A stretch of DNA of 64,000 nt from Nakamurella alba (GCF_009707545.1 NZ_WLYK01000003.1:248001-312000); one strand, 5' to 3'. Shown: positions 19,440 through 28,025, numbered from the stretch's first letter. Notes: generated by a model not told the origin, from the letters alone. Numbers and translations: made by a program.

Positions 19440-19778
19440 CCTCCCGCCCGTACTCCCCGGCGCCTGACAACAACCCGGACCACCGCCGACGGCCCCATCC
19501 GACACCCGGATCGGGCCGTCGGCGTTTCCGCAGGGTGCCCGGCCGGGAACACCCGGTGACCACCCCGCCGCGCGCCGTCGCCGCGGTCGGAATATCGTGG
19601 ATCCCGCCGGAAGTTGATCTTCGCGTCCGGCGATCCGCGGTTTCGGGGTGACCCGGCGGGGAACGCATGCGGCAGAGCGGATCCCGGTGGGCAGCAGTGC
19701 AGGTGGTCCGGCAGCGTCGCCGGGTCAGCAGAACAGTGGGCCGTCGTCGGCGCCGGCCCGGGAGAAGAAGGTGCCACG
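19440..19778. other. Intergenic region mqo to sugar porter
   Basis: Holds the mqo terminator (19484) and the untranslated region of the porter. At 19610-19625 there is GAAGTTGATCTTCGCG, which matches 15 of 16 bases of the terminal inverted repeat (GAAGTTGATCCTCGCG) of the elements at 31325 and 31457. The porter's Shine-Dalgarno region (GGGAGAAGAAGG) ends at 19771. No gene is supported. Confidence 0.5.
19484..19527 (+). terminator. Terminator of mqo
   Basis: Perfect 12-base-pair stem CGCCGACGGCCC (19484-19495) / GGGCCGTCGGCG (19513-19524), 17-base loop, followed by TTT. It lies 45 bases after the mqo stop. Confidence 0.8.
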
Positions 19779-21260
19779 ATGTCCGATCGGACGAACTTGC
19801 CGTTGCGACCCGAGGACGGTGAACGGCACCCCGCCCGCGCGGTCGGCATCTCGATCGCGGCGGCCGTGGGCGGTTTCCTCTTCGGCTTCGACACCGCCGT
19901 CATCAACGGCGCGGTCGACGCGGTGGAGTCGAACTTCTCGCTGACCTCCGGGGTGACCGGCCTGGTGGTCGCCATCGCGCTGATCGGGTCGGCGGTGGGT
20001 GCCTGGTTCGCCGGTTCGCTGGCCGACCGGTGGGGCCGCCCGAAGGTGATGCTGGCCGGCGCGGTGCTGTTCGTGGTGTCCAGCATCGGCTCCGCGATCG
20101 CCTTCGCCGCCTGGGATCTCGCGATCTGGCGGTTCATCGGCGGTCTGGGCATCGGCATCGCATCGGTGATCGGGCCGACCTACATCTCGGAGATCGCCCC
20201 CGCCTCGCTCCGCGGCCGGCTGGCCTCGCTGCAGCAGATGGCGATCGTGCTGGGCATCTTCGTCGCGCTGCTGTCGGACAAGGCGCTGGCCTCCGGCGAC
20301 GGCGGCGCCCTGCAGGAGCTGTGGTTCGGCCTCGAGGCCTGGCGTTGGATGTTCCTGGTCGGCGTGATCCCGTCGGTCATCTACGGCGTGCTCGCCCTCG
20401 GCATCCCGGAGTCCCCGCGTTACCTGGTGGCCCGGGGCAAGGACGCCGCCGCGGCCAAGGTGCTGCGCCGGGTGCTGGGCGAGACCCCGGCCGAGATCGA
20501 CACCCGGATCGTCGACATCCGCAAGTCGATGGAGCGGGAGGACAAGGCCTCGTTCGCCGACCTGCGCGGGTCGAGACTGGGCCTGCACCCGATCGTCTGG
20601 GTCGGCATCCTGCTGGCGATCTTCCAGCAGTTCGTCGGCATCAACGTGATCTTCTACTACTCCACCTCGCTCTGGAAGTCGGTCGGGTTCGACGACTCGT
20701 TCGCGTTCACCGCCTCGGTGATCAGCTCGATCGTCAACGTCGTCGTCACCGTGATCGCGATCCTGCTGGTGGACAACCTCGGTCGGCGCAAGCTGCTGCT
20801 GATCGGCTCCATCGGCATGTTCGTGACCCTGGGCATCATGGCGATCGGGTTCGCCCAGGCGACCCTCGGGCCGCCGGACGCCGACGGTGTCGCCCAGCCC
20901 GTGCTCGAGGGCTTCTGGGGCACCGCGACGCTGATCGCCGCCAATGGCTTCATCGTGTTCTTCGGCGCCTCGTGGGGCCCGGTCATGTGGGTGCTGCTGG
21001 GCGAGATGTTCCCGAACCGGATCCGGGCCAAGGCGATGGCCCTGGCCACCGCCGCGAACTGGTTGGCGAACTTCGTCGTCACGGTGAGTTTCCCGCCGCT
21101 GCGCGACCTCTCGCTCGGCCTCACCTACGGCCTCTACGCGCTGTTCGCCCTGCTGTCCTTCTTCTTCGTGCTCGCCAAGATCCCGGAGACCAAGGGCAAG
21201 GAGCTAGAGGACATGACCATGGACGTCGTCGTCGACCGGAAGGCCGGCGCCGGCCGCTGA
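19779..21260 (+). CDS. MFS sugar porter (XylE/GalP type)
   Basis: Twelve-helix sugar:H+ symporter of 493 residues. Signatures of the sugar-porter family are GGFLFGFDTAVINGA in helix 1, the loop DRWGRPK after helix 2, PESPRYLV after helix 6, the helix-7 motif QQFVGINVIFYYS, and GPVMWVLLGEMFPNRIRA in helix 10. The QQxxGxN motif is a hexose-contact site in structurally known members. ATG 19779 follows a purine-rich ribosome-binding site; the frame extends upstream to 19614 without homology. It is a single-gene unit ending in a hairpin at 21286. The exact sugar is not determinable. Confidence 0.93.
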   Translation: MSDRTNLPLRPEDGERHPARAVGISIAAAVGGFLFGFDTAVINGAVDAVESNFSLTSGVTGLVVAIALIGSAVGAWFAGSLADRWGRPKVMLAGAVLFVVSSIGSAIAFAAWDLAIWRFIGGLGIGIASVIGPTYISEIAPASLRGRLASLQQMAIVLGIFVALLSDKALASGDGGALQELWFGLEAWRWMFLVGVIPSVIYGVLALGIPESPRYLVARGKDAAAAKVLRRVLGETPAEIDTRIVDIRKSMEREDKASFADLRGSRLGLHPIVWVGILLAIFQQFVGINVIFYYSTSLWKSVGFDDSFAFTASVISSIVNVVVTVIAILLVDNLGRRKLLLIGSIGMFVTLGIMAIGFAQATLGPPDADGVAQPVLEGFWGTATLIAANGFIVFFGASWGPVMWVLLGEMFPNRIRAKAMALATAANWLANFVVTVSFPPLRDLSLGLTYGLYALFALLSFFFVLAKIPETKGKELEDMTMDVVVDRKAGAGR

Positions 21261-21285
21261 CCGTTGCGGGACCACTGTGAGACCA

Positions 21286-21325
21286 CTCCGGCCCCTGTCG
21301 ATCCGCGGATCGACGGGGGCCGGAG
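21286..21325. terminator. Bidirectional hairpin between convergent genes
   Basis: CTCCGGCCCC (21286-21295) pairs with GGGGCCGGAG (21316-21325), and the interior contains the perfect palindrome TCGATCCGCGGATCGA (21298-21313). It lies between the convergent porter and PASTA genes and can end both transcripts. Confidence 0.8.
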
Positions 21326-21346
21326 GTCTGTCAGGGCCGCGACGGG

Positions 21347-21706
21347 TCAGGCCGGCACCAGATCCGGATCGCTGTCCGGGTCGGCATTGCGGGAACGGTC
21401 CCCGGGCGGCAGCGTCGGATCGGACTCGGACTCCCCCTCCAGCCCTCGCGGCCCGGGATCGACGGGTACCCGGTCACCGGACCCGCCGGGCGGACGACCG
21501 ACCCGGAGGGAGAGGGTCCGGCCGACCTTGAGGGCCGCGCCGGCGACGGGTTCCTGTTCGACCACCGCACCCTCGGACGTGGGGGCCACCGGGGTGCCGT
21601 CCGGGGCGACTCCGACCACCGAGAGTCCGATGCCGGTACCGATCCGGAAGGCCTCGGAGAAGGTCAACCCGATCAGGTCGGGCACGGTGATCGTCGCCGG
21701 GCTCAT
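21347..21706 (-). CDS. Small single-PASTA-domain protein
   Basis: Protein of 119 residues with one PASTA domain (about residues 4-68: ITVPDLIGLTFSEAF ... VVEQEPVAGAALKVG ... LSLRVG). PASTA repeats usually sit outside the cell on Ser/Thr kinases or penicillin-binding proteins and bind peptidoglycan or beta-lactams. Here there is no signal peptide, membrane helix, kinase or transpeptidase domain, and the C-terminal 45 residues are acidic and Pro/Asp-rich. ATG 21706 was chosen over the adjacent in-frame GTG at 21709. Either a cytoplasmic PASTA-fold protein or one exported by an unrecognised route; function not known. Confidence 0.75.
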   Translation of the reverse strand: MSPATITVPDLIGLTFSEAFRIGTGIGLSVVGVAPDGTPVAPTSEGAVVEQEPVAGAALKVGRTLSLRVGRPPGGSGDRVPVDPGPRGLEGESESDPTLPPGDRSRNADPDSDPDLVPA

Positions 21707-21826
21707 CACCCCACTGTAGGGACAGCGGGCCGCGCCCGCCCGTCCCCGCAGGTCGGCGCGCGCGTGGCAGCGCGACCTCCGGACGTCTCCCCTGCAGGTC
21801 GGCCGGGTTCGGCGGCGCCCAGTGGG

Positions 21827-22360
21827 ATGGCATCATCGGTGCTCGTGCTCCGGCTGACCTTCCACGAACCCCGCATCCCGCCGAACACCGGGAACGCGAT
21901 CCGGACGGCCGCGGCCACCGGCAGCGAGCTGCACCTGATCCGCCCGCTCGGGTTCGACCTGTCGGACGCCAAGCTGCGCCGGGCCGGGCTGGACTACCAC
22001 GACCTCGCGTCGGTGACGGTGCACGACGACCTGGACGCCGCGTTCGCCGCCTGGTCCGAAGGGGAAGGGACACCGCCGCGGGTGTTCGCCTTCACCGCGT
22101 CCGGCACGGTGCTGCACTCCGAGGTCGACTACCGGGACGGCGACGTGCTGCTCTTCGGCACCGAACCCACCGGACTGCCCGGACCGGTGCTGGCCGACCC
22201 GCGGATCACCGGTCTGGTGCGCATCCCGATGCTCGCCGGGCGCCGCTCGCTGAACCTGTCCAACGCGGCCGCGATCGTCGTCTACGAGGCCTGGCGCCAG
22301 CTCGGCTACCCCGGGGCCGCCGACACCACGACGGCGCTGCCCGACCCTGTCGAGGGCTGA
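21827..22360 (+). CDS. tRNA 2'-O-methyltransferase, TrmL/SPOUT family
   Basis: SPOUT-fold RNA methyltransferase of 177 residues, close to the usual TrmL size, which methylates the wobble ribose (position 34) of certain tRNA-Leu species using S-adenosylmethionine. Motif 1 (HEPRIPPNTGNAIRTAA), motif 2 (LLFGTEPTGLP) and motif 3 (IPMLAGRRSLNLSNAAAIVVYEAWRQ) are all present and form the trefoil-knot SAM site. The start is uncertain: ATG 21827 is taken, but GTG 21839 would give a typical short N-terminus. A hairpin at 22412 follows. TrmL is the best match; another SpoU-type target cannot be excluded. Confidence 0.85.
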   Translation: MASSVLVLRLTFHEPRIPPNTGNAIRTAAATGSELHLIRPLGFDLSDAKLRRAGLDYHDLASVTVHDDLDAAFAAWSEGEGTPPRVFAFTASGTVLHSEVDYRDGDVLLFGTEPTGLPGPVLADPRITGLVRIPMLAGRRSLNLSNAAAIVVYEAWRQLGYPGAADTTTALPDPVEG

Positions 22361-22411
22361 GCGGGCCCGGCCTCCCGATTGGATCGCCACCGACCGGGTA
22401 CCGGATGCGTA

Positions 22412-22448
22412 CGACCTCCGGGGTGCGACCCGGGGACACCGGAGGTCG
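22412..22448 (+). terminator. Terminator of the TrmL-like gene
   Basis: Perfect 10-base-pair stem CGACCTCCGG (22412-22421) / CCGGAGGTCG (22439-22448) with a 17-base loop, 52 bases after the stop codon. Confidence 0.7.
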
Positions 22449-22539
22449 AGGTCCGACTGGTTCATCCCATGTGCCGGTCGGGCCGATCACGTCGCGTGGA
22501 TGCCCGGACGGGCCGACCTCCCCCCGGGCGTTCATGCGA

Positions 22540-22563
22540 AGATCCCTGGGTCGACCGGTTCCG
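22540..22563 (+). promoter_or_regulatory. Possible SigB/SigF-type promoter
   Basis: GTTC (22540-22543), 14 bases, GGGTCG (22558-22563) resembles the GTTT-N14-16-GGGTAT pattern of actinobacterial stress sigma factors. It ends 22 bases before the GAF-ANTAR start. Two mismatches make this tentative. Confidence 0.35.
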
Positions 22564-22585
22564 GTTCAGGTGTCGAGGAGTGCAG

Positions 22586-23305
22586 ATGTCCGTGTCCCGT
22601 GAGGTGCCCCGTCGGTCGGGCGACCCGGCCACCGTGTTCGCCGGGCTGGCCGAGATCATCTACGACTACGACGATTTCGACCAGATCCACGGTGCCTTGT
22701 GTGCAGCGGCACCGATGCTGGTGCCCGGGTGCGACCACGCCAGCATGATGCTCCGCCGGGGCAGCGGCTTCCAGACGGTGGCCGCCTCCGACGAGACGGC
22801 CCGCACCGTCGACATGCTGGAACAGCGTCACGGCGAAGGGCCGTGCGTCGACGCCATCGTCGACGAGAACCCGCAGCTCGATCCTGATCTCACCATCTCG
22901 CCCACCTGGCCCACCCTCGCCGCCGACGTGCTGGCCCTCACCCCGGTCCGCTCCGTCGCCGGCTTCCGGCTGCGGGTCAACCAGGACAAGGTCGGTGCGC
23001 TCAATGTCTTCTCGGACACCGCAGGCGGTCTGGACGAGGAGTCCGTCCACCACGCCATCATGCTGACGGCGTTCGCCTCGGTCGCGCTGCTCGCCGCGCA
23101 CCAGCGCCATCAGGCGTCCTCGCTGCGGCTCGGGCTGGAGTCCAACCGCGAGATCGGCAAAGCCGTCGGTCTGCTGATGGCCTTCCACAAGGTCGGCGAG
23201 GACCAGGCGTTCGAGATGCTGCGCACCACTTCCCAGCAGATGAACCTGAAGATCGCCGATGTCGCCCGGGAGGTCCTCGACCACGAGCGGTCCCGCAGTC
23301 GCTGA
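22586..23305 (+). CDS. GAF-ANTAR RNA-binding regulator
   Basis: Protein of 239 residues with an N-terminal GAF sensor domain (about residues 15-165) and a C-terminal ANTAR domain (about 175-235, including REIGKAVGLLMAF and QMNLKIADVAREVL). ANTAR domains bind paired hairpins in mRNA and prevent termination; GAF domains bind small ligands or sense redox state. This architecture is common in actinobacteria, often stress-induced. ATG 22586 is preceded by GAGGAG. It appears monocistronic. Its RNA targets cannot be told from this window; I saw no obvious paired ANTAR hairpins nearby. Confidence 0.9.
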   Translation: MSVSREVPRRSGDPATVFAGLAEIIYDYDDFDQIHGALCAAAPMLVPGCDHASMMLRRGSGFQTVAASDETARTVDMLEQRHGEGPCVDAIVDENPQLDPDLTISPTWPTLAADVLALTPVRSVAGFRLRVNQDKVGALNVFSDTAGGLDEESVHHAIMLTAFASVALLAAHQRHQASSLRLGLESNREIGKAVGLLMAFHKVGEDQAFEMLRTTSQQMNLKIADVAREVLDHERSRSR

Positions 23306-23498
23306 CCCTCCCCACCCGTTCGTCGTGCCCCGGGGTCGGGCGCCGACATCCCGCTCGGAACCACGTCCGTCGAGCCGGCGTGGGCAGCGCGCTGCGCCCT
23401 CTGCTGTGCGCGCCAGGACCTGCCCGGTCGGCGACATCCCGTCGGGTCCGTGATGAAATGCTCCCCGGCGCGCCGCCCGGCGCACGGGAGGGGATGAC

Positions 23499-24344
23499 GT
23501 GGCGGCACGACAACGCGGCCGGGTGGCCGTGTTCGGCGACATCGGTGGCCAGCTCGGCGAGTTCTCCCGGGCACTGACCGATCTCGGCGCCGACGTCGCC
23601 GCCGGCCTGCTGCCCGCCGACCTCACCGTCATCCAGCTCGGCGACCTGGTGCACCGCGGGCCGGACTCCCCCGGCGTGCTGGACCTGGTGGCCCGGTTCC
23701 TGTCGGCCTCCGGGGACCAGTGGGTCCAGCTCACCGGCAACCACGAGGAGCAGTACCTCTTCGTGCCGCCGCGGTTCCACTGGCCGGAGCACCTCGACGA
23801 GCAGCACGGCGACCTGATCCGCTGGTGGTGGCGCAGCCGGCAGATGGCGGTGGCCGCCGCGGTGGACCTGCCGGACGGTCAGGTGCTCGTCACCCACGCC
23901 GGACTCACCGAGGGCTTCTGGCGCAAGATGCTCGGCGCCCCGGAGAGCGCGGCCGAGGCCGCCGAGCGGATCAACTCGATGGCCTCGGTCTTCAAGCGCC
24001 CGGTGTTCCGCGCCGGGACGATGCTCGGCGACCCGGTCGACTTCACCGCCGGGCCGGTCTGGGCCGCCTCCGGTCTCGAGCTGCTGCCGTCCTGGCTGAT
24101 CGCCGGCGACCTGCCCTTCGACCTGGTGCACGGGCACAGTTCGGCGTGGAACTGGCGCCGCAAGCAGGTGATGGGCGACGAGGCACTCCGGCCGCACCTG
24201 CAGATCGACGAGCAGCACCGCCACGTCCGGGTGCAGATCGGCGATCACACCGTGACCGGGATCGACCCCGGTCACGGCGCGAAGGCCGCCCCGCGCTGGG
24301 CGCCGCTGGTGCTCACCGACGCCCTGGTCGTCCAGCCGGCCTGA
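23499..24344 (+). CDS. Calcineurin-like metallophosphatase
   Basis: Two-metal phosphoesterase of 281 residues related to bacterial Ser/Thr phosphatases. All family blocks are visible: GDIGG (first metal ligand), GDLVHRGPDS (bridging Asp), GNHEE (Asn and catalytic His), VTHAG (metal His) and VHGHS near residue 210 (last metal His). GTG 23499 follows GGGAGGGGATG, a strong ribosome-binding site. No kinase or obvious substrate is adjacent. It could act on phosphoproteins or on dinucleotides such as Ap4A; the sequence does not distinguish these. Confidence 0.88.
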   Translation: MAARQRGRVAVFGDIGGQLGEFSRALTDLGADVAAGLLPADLTVIQLGDLVHRGPDSPGVLDLVARFLSASGDQWVQLTGNHEEQYLFVPPRFHWPEHLDEQHGDLIRWWWRSRQMAVAAAVDLPDGQVLVTHAGLTEGFWRKMLGAPESAAEAAERINSMASVFKRPVFRAGTMLGDPVDFTAGPVWAASGLELLPSWLIAGDLPFDLVHGHSSAWNWRRKQVMGDEALRPHLQIDEQHRHVRVQIGDHTVTGIDPGHGAKAAPRWAPLVLTDALVVQPA

Positions 24345-24369
24345 TCGCGGTCCCGCACACCGCCCCCGG

Positions 24370-24401
24370 CGGTCCGGGCGCCCCGGGCACCGCCCGGACC
24401 G
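24370..24401. terminator. Hairpin between convergent genes
   Basis: Perfect 11-base-pair stem CGGTCCGGGCG (24370-24380) / CGCCCGGACCG (24391-24401), ten-base loop, between the convergent phosphatase and beta-helix lipoprotein genes; may serve both. Confidence 0.7.
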
Positions 24402-24510
24402 CGGCCGCCGGGGCGCCGATCCCGCAGTGCGGCGCCGCCCGGCTGGAGCGGTGCGGCCCGGAGGTCGTACACGTACCTGTCGGTCACCAGCGGGTCGACC
24501 TGCCGGCGTC

Positions 24511-26361
24511 TCAGCGCCCGCCCGGACCGCCCATGCCGCCCATGCCGCCGGCCGGCTGCTCCCCGGCCACCGCCGTGGTCGCCGCGGTCGCCCCTTCGGT
24601 GCTGCCGGCATCACCCAGCCCGCCGACCACGGTCCCGGCGACATCACCGCCGACCGACAACGTGTAGGTCTCGCCCGCGACCACGTCGGCGGAGGAGTAC
24701 ACCAGCGACTGGAAGTCCTTGGTGGCGGCGAAGGAGGCGATGACCGTGCCGTCGGCGGCGGAGATCTGCACCACCGTCCCGGCCGCCTGCACGCTGTCGA
24801 AGGTCGCCGCGATGACCGACTGGTCCGTGCCGGTCGGTGCGACCGCCATCCCGGAACTGCCTGCGGCCAGCAGGGTCCCGCCGGTGATGGTGAAGTCGCC
24901 GTTGACGTCCAGCGCGCCGTTGCCGTTGCCGCTCGGCCCGTTGACCACGACCACACCGCCGGTGATGGTGGCGCTGCCGTTGGAGTCGAGGCCGTCGCCC
25001 CCGGCGTCCAGCACCGTGGTGCCGCCCGAGATCGTCACGGACACACCGTCGATCGCCTGGTCGCCGCCGCCCATGCCACCTCCCGAGGATCCGGAACCGT
25101 CGGAGCCGTTGATCGCGTCGTCGGAGGACGTCACCTGCACGTCTCCGTCGGAGATGGTGATGACCGCGCTCTCCAGGCCCTCGTTCGACGTGGTGACGTC
25201 GACCGTGCCGCCGGCGATCAGCAGTTCCGCGTCGCCGTGCACCCCGTCGTCGCCCGCCGCGATCGTCACGGTGCCGCCGCTGACCCGCACCGCGCCGTTG
25301 GAGTTGATGCCGTCCTCGGCCGCGTCGAGAGTGACCGTGCCACCCTCGATCCCGATCCACACCTCGGCCTTCAGTGCCTTCGCCGACGCGTCCTCGGCGA
25401 CCGTCTGCCCCGACCCGCCGCCGGCGGTCACATCCACGGTGCCGCCGGTGATCGCCAGGTCGGTCTGCGCCTGGATGCCGTCGGCGCCGGCCGTGACGGT
25501 GACCGCGCCGTCGCTGATCGAGATGTAGCCGCGGTCGGCGTCCTCCTCGTTGTCGGACTTGAGGCCGTCACCGCCGGCGGTCACGGTGACCGTCCCGCCG
25601 GAGATGACGATGTGGTCCTTGCCGCGGATGCCGTCGTCGACGGCGGTCACGGTGATCGTCCCGGACTCGATCACCAGGCCGTCGCTGCTGGAGATGCCGT
25701 CGTTGCCGTGGCCGGTGACGGTCAGCGATCCGGTACCGGTGATGGTCAGGTCGGCGGAGCTGTCCAGCGCGGCCGAGACCTCGGAATCCTCGGCGTAGGA
25801 GGAGGTGTCGCTCAGCGCGTTGTCGGTGCCGTCGGCCAGCACCACCGCGACGTTCTCCGCCGAGGTGATGGCCAGCGCCGACGTGGTGCTGCTGGTGATG
25901 CTCGCGCCGTCCAGCACGATGCGCACGTCCTCGGTGTCAGCGGTGTCCACGACGACCTGGCCGGCGAGAGTGCCGGTGAGCACGTAGGTCCCGGCCGCGG
26001 TGATGGTGACGGTGGTGCCGTCGACGGTCACGCCGTCGCCGTCGGCCGTGGCGGTGTCGCCGGACAGCGTGACGGTGACCGCATCGGCCGCGTCGTACTC
26101 CGCGTCGACCGACGCGGTGGTCTCGTCGGCGGCGAGCACCTCCTCGGCGCTGGTCGAGGACGGCACCGCGTCGTAGGTGACGGTGCCGCCGTCGGAGGTC
26201 TCGGTGGTGATGGTGCCGGTGGTCGTCGTGGTGGTGGCGGACGTGGCTGCTGCGGTGGTGGCGGTGGTGGTGTCGGTGGCGGCGGCCGTGCAGCCGGTGA
26301 TCGCCAGGGTGAGGGCGGCACCGACGGCCAGCGCCGCGCGGCGGATGCGAGGGGTTCTCAT
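24511..26361 (-). CDS. Cthe_2159-like beta-helix lipoprotein (carbohydrate-binding domain family)
   Basis: Exported lipoprotein of 616 residues: the signal peptide ends in the lipobox ITGC (Cys24), followed by a Thr/Ala-rich linker. The body is built of repeating strands such as ISGGTVTVTAGGDGL, ISDGAVTVTAGADGI and ITGGTVDVTAGGG, each with the D-G-I/L turn typical of the Cthe_2159 family, a right-handed beta-helix reported to bind acidic or cellulosic polysaccharide with calcium. It ends in a Gly/Met-rich tail (GGMGGMGGPGG). The start overlaps the stop of the VTC gene (ATGA, 26358-26361), so it is the third gene of a coupled operon. Ligand here unknown. Confidence 0.85.
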   Translation of the reverse strand: MRTPRIRRAALAVGAALTLAITGCTAAATDTTTATTAAATSATTTTTTGTITTETSDGGTVTYDAVPSSTSAEEVLAADETTASVDAEYDAADAVTVTLSGDTATADGDGVTVDGTTVTITAAGTYVLTGTLAGQVVVDTADTEDVRIVLDGASITSSTTSALAITSAENVAVVLADGTDNALSDTSSYAEDSEVSAALDSSADLTITGTGSLTVTGHGNDGISSSDGLVIESGTITVTAVDDGIRGKDHIVISGGTVTVTAGGDGLKSDNEEDADRGYISISDGAVTVTAGADGIQAQTDLAITGGTVDVTAGGGSGQTVAEDASAKALKAEVWIGIEGGTVTLDAAEDGINSNGAVRVSGGTVTIAAGDDGVHGDAELLIAGGTVDVTTSNEGLESAVITISDGDVQVTSSDDAINGSDGSGSSGGGMGGGDQAIDGVSVTISGGTTVLDAGGDGLDSNGSATITGGVVVVNGPSGNGNGALDVNGDFTITGGTLLAAGSSGMAVAPTGTDQSVIAATFDSVQAAGTVVQISAADGTVIASFAATKDFQSLVYSSADVVAGETYTLSVGGDVAGTVVGGLGDAGSTEGATAATTAVAGEQPAGGMGGMGGPGGR

Positions 26362-27233
26362 CGGGTACTCCAGGGGTTGTGGTGGTCGAGAGATGCTGTG
26401 CTGCTCGGGATGTCAGTGATGGCGGCGGGCTGAGCGGGGGCGAGCTGCGGGAGCAGCACCCGGTCGATCACCCGGCGCCAGCGGTTGGCGGGCAGTCCGG
26501 GGTGCAGCAGCGCCATACCGGTGCCGTACTTCGAGAGGCCGACCGGCCGGTGGCCGTGCGACCAGAGCAACCGGTCCAACCCGGACGGGGTGGCCCCGGA
26601 CTTCGTCTCGACGACGACCAGCCGTGGCACACCGGCGCCGCGGCCGACCGAGTCGCTCCACCGCAGGTCCATGTCCAGGGTCGCCCGGGAGGCGGTGGCC
26701 GGCAGGAACACCGTGGTGCGCGTGTAGTGCGTCCGCAGCGTGGGGTGCAGCAGCCGGTCCGGCAGTGCGCCGATGCCGGCGGCCTCGAGAGCGGTGTCCA
26801 CGTAGGCGATCCCGTCGTCGTCCAGCAGCAGGTCTGCCTCCGGGATCGGCCGCTCGGTGCGCTCCTTGACGGTGCTGCCGCGCGCGCCGCGGGTCTTCAC
26901 CTCCAGGAAGGTCGCTCCCTGGCCGTAGCGCCGGGCCCGCACCTTGTAGCGACGGCGCCGCCGGTGGGCGGCGAGGTGGTAGCTGTGCAGCTCGGCGTTG
27001 TCGTAGTAGGTCGAGGCGTAGTCGATCGCCCGGCGCCCGTCCACCTCCAGCACCCGCGTGGTCCCGTCGAGATCCGCGAGAACCACCGCCAGTCGGTCGA
27101 TGTCGACCAGGTACTTGCGGTCGACCCGGGTCTGCAGCGCGGCCCGCTCGATCAGCTCGTCGAGCTGGATCGTCCCGAGACCGAGCAGTGGCGCGAGCAC
27201 CTCGGGTTCGGTGTCGATCGTCGCCGCCGTCAC
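26358..27233 (-). CDS. VTC-domain polyphosphate polymerase-like protein
   Basis: Soluble protein of 291 residues with the VTC fold of the triphosphate-tunnel superfamily. Tunnel residues are visible as VDRKYLVD, YKVRARRYG, FLEVKTRG, VKERTERP and LVVVETKSG, alternating basic and acidic side chains that in yeast Vtc4 hold ATP, metal and the growing polyphosphate chain. The GTG at 27233 overlaps the DUF4956 stop (GTGA), and the stop overlaps the next gene; a longer frame to 27851 would run through DUF4956. Bacterial VTC proteins are repeatedly found beside DUF4956. Polymerase activity is inferred from fold; a role in tethered polymer synthesis is open. Confidence 0.88.
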   Translation of the reverse strand: MTAATIDTEPEVLAPLLGLGTIQLDELIERAALQTRVDRKYLVDIDRLAVVLADLDGTTRVLEVDGRRAIDYASTYYDNAELHSYHLAAHRRRRRYKVRARRYGQGATFLEVKTRGARGSTVKERTERPIPEADLLLDDDGIAYVDTALEAAGIGALPDRLLHPTLRTHYTRTTVFLPATASRATLDMDLRWSDSVGRGAGVPRLVVVETKSGATPSGLDRLLWSHGHRPVGLSKYGTGMALLHPGLPANRWRRVIDRVLLPQLAPAQPAAITDIPSSTASLDHHNPWSTR

Positions 27234-27820
27234 GAGGCCACCTCGAGCCGGGGGCGCGCCGCGGCCGCCGGGACACCGGCGGTCGTGCGGTACCGGACGT
27301 CGACCGTGGTGGTGTCGTTGACCAGGTCCAGCCGCTGCACCGTCACGCCCTTGACCTCCGCGCCCAGCAGATGCCCGAGATGTGCTGCCAGTTCGGTCTC
27401 GTCGGCGATGGCCCGGTCCAGCACGATGACCTGCTGCCGGTAGCGGCGGAGCAGTCGCGGGTGGTCGGCGGCCGCCATCACCGCCACCACGAGGATGATG
27501 AGCGCCGCGGGCACCCAGGTGCTGCCGACCGCACCGAAGCCGGCGAGCAATCCGACCGCGAGAGCGGCGAAGTAGTAGGCGACCTCGTGCTGCGCGATCT
27601 CCGAGGAGCGCAGCCGGATGATCGACAGCACCCCGAACAGTCCGAGACCGAGACCGGCACCGACCGTGCTGACCGCGAGCACCTGGGTCACCGCCAGCAC
27701 GCCGATGTTGACGCACAGGTAGGAGACGACGAGGTCGCGCCGGTGGTGCCGGCGGAAGTAGACCGCCACGAGCGCGACGACGGCGACGAGGTCGAGAGCG
27801 AGAAAGACGGCGGTGGTCAC
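27230..27820 (-). CDS. DUF4956 membrane protein
   Basis: Integral membrane protein of 196 residues with four to five predicted helices in the first 110 residues, then a soluble C-terminal domain of about 80 residues. The conserved GLFGVLSIIRLRSSEIAQHEVAYYF segment between helices (about residues 60-85, here outlined) is the hallmark of the family. No biochemical function is established. It is the first gene of the coupled three-gene operon, so a membrane platform or channel for the VTC enzyme is a reasonable inference. Start ATG 27820; the 205 bases upstream to the acyltransferase gene should hold the operon promoter, though I cannot point to one. Confidence 0.85.
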   Translation of the reverse strand: MTTAVFLALDLVAVVALVAVYFRRHHRRDLVVSYLCVNIGVLAVTQVLAVSTVGAGLGLGLFGVLSIIRLRSSEIAQHEVAYYFAALAVGLLAGFGAVGSTWVPAALIILVVAVMAAADHPRLLRRYRQQVIVLDRAIADETELAAHLGHLLGAEVKGVTVQRLDLVNDTTTVDVRYRTTAGVPAAAARPRLEVAS

Positions 27821-28025
27821 GGTGTTCTCCCGGGGGTCGGTGGTTGTTCACCGCCCATTCATCCGGGCCGGGCTTTGAGCTTCCTGTGCGCCGGCCATGA
27901 CCCCGGACAGCATCTGCTCAGGTCCCCGACAGCCGTCGCAGTGCGGCCGCCGCTACCCGGCACGACCATCGGTCGCCGCCGGCTCGGGGCCGCGGATCCG
28001 GCCGCGGCGTCGTCGAGGTTCCCTA

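Noticed and set aside
24719-25987. Pro/Ser/Val-rich + strand frames opposite the beta-helix gene
   Set aside because: They mirror the repeated Asp/Gly/Thr codons of the minus-strand protein; the lipoprotein signal peptide and coupled start support the minus strand.
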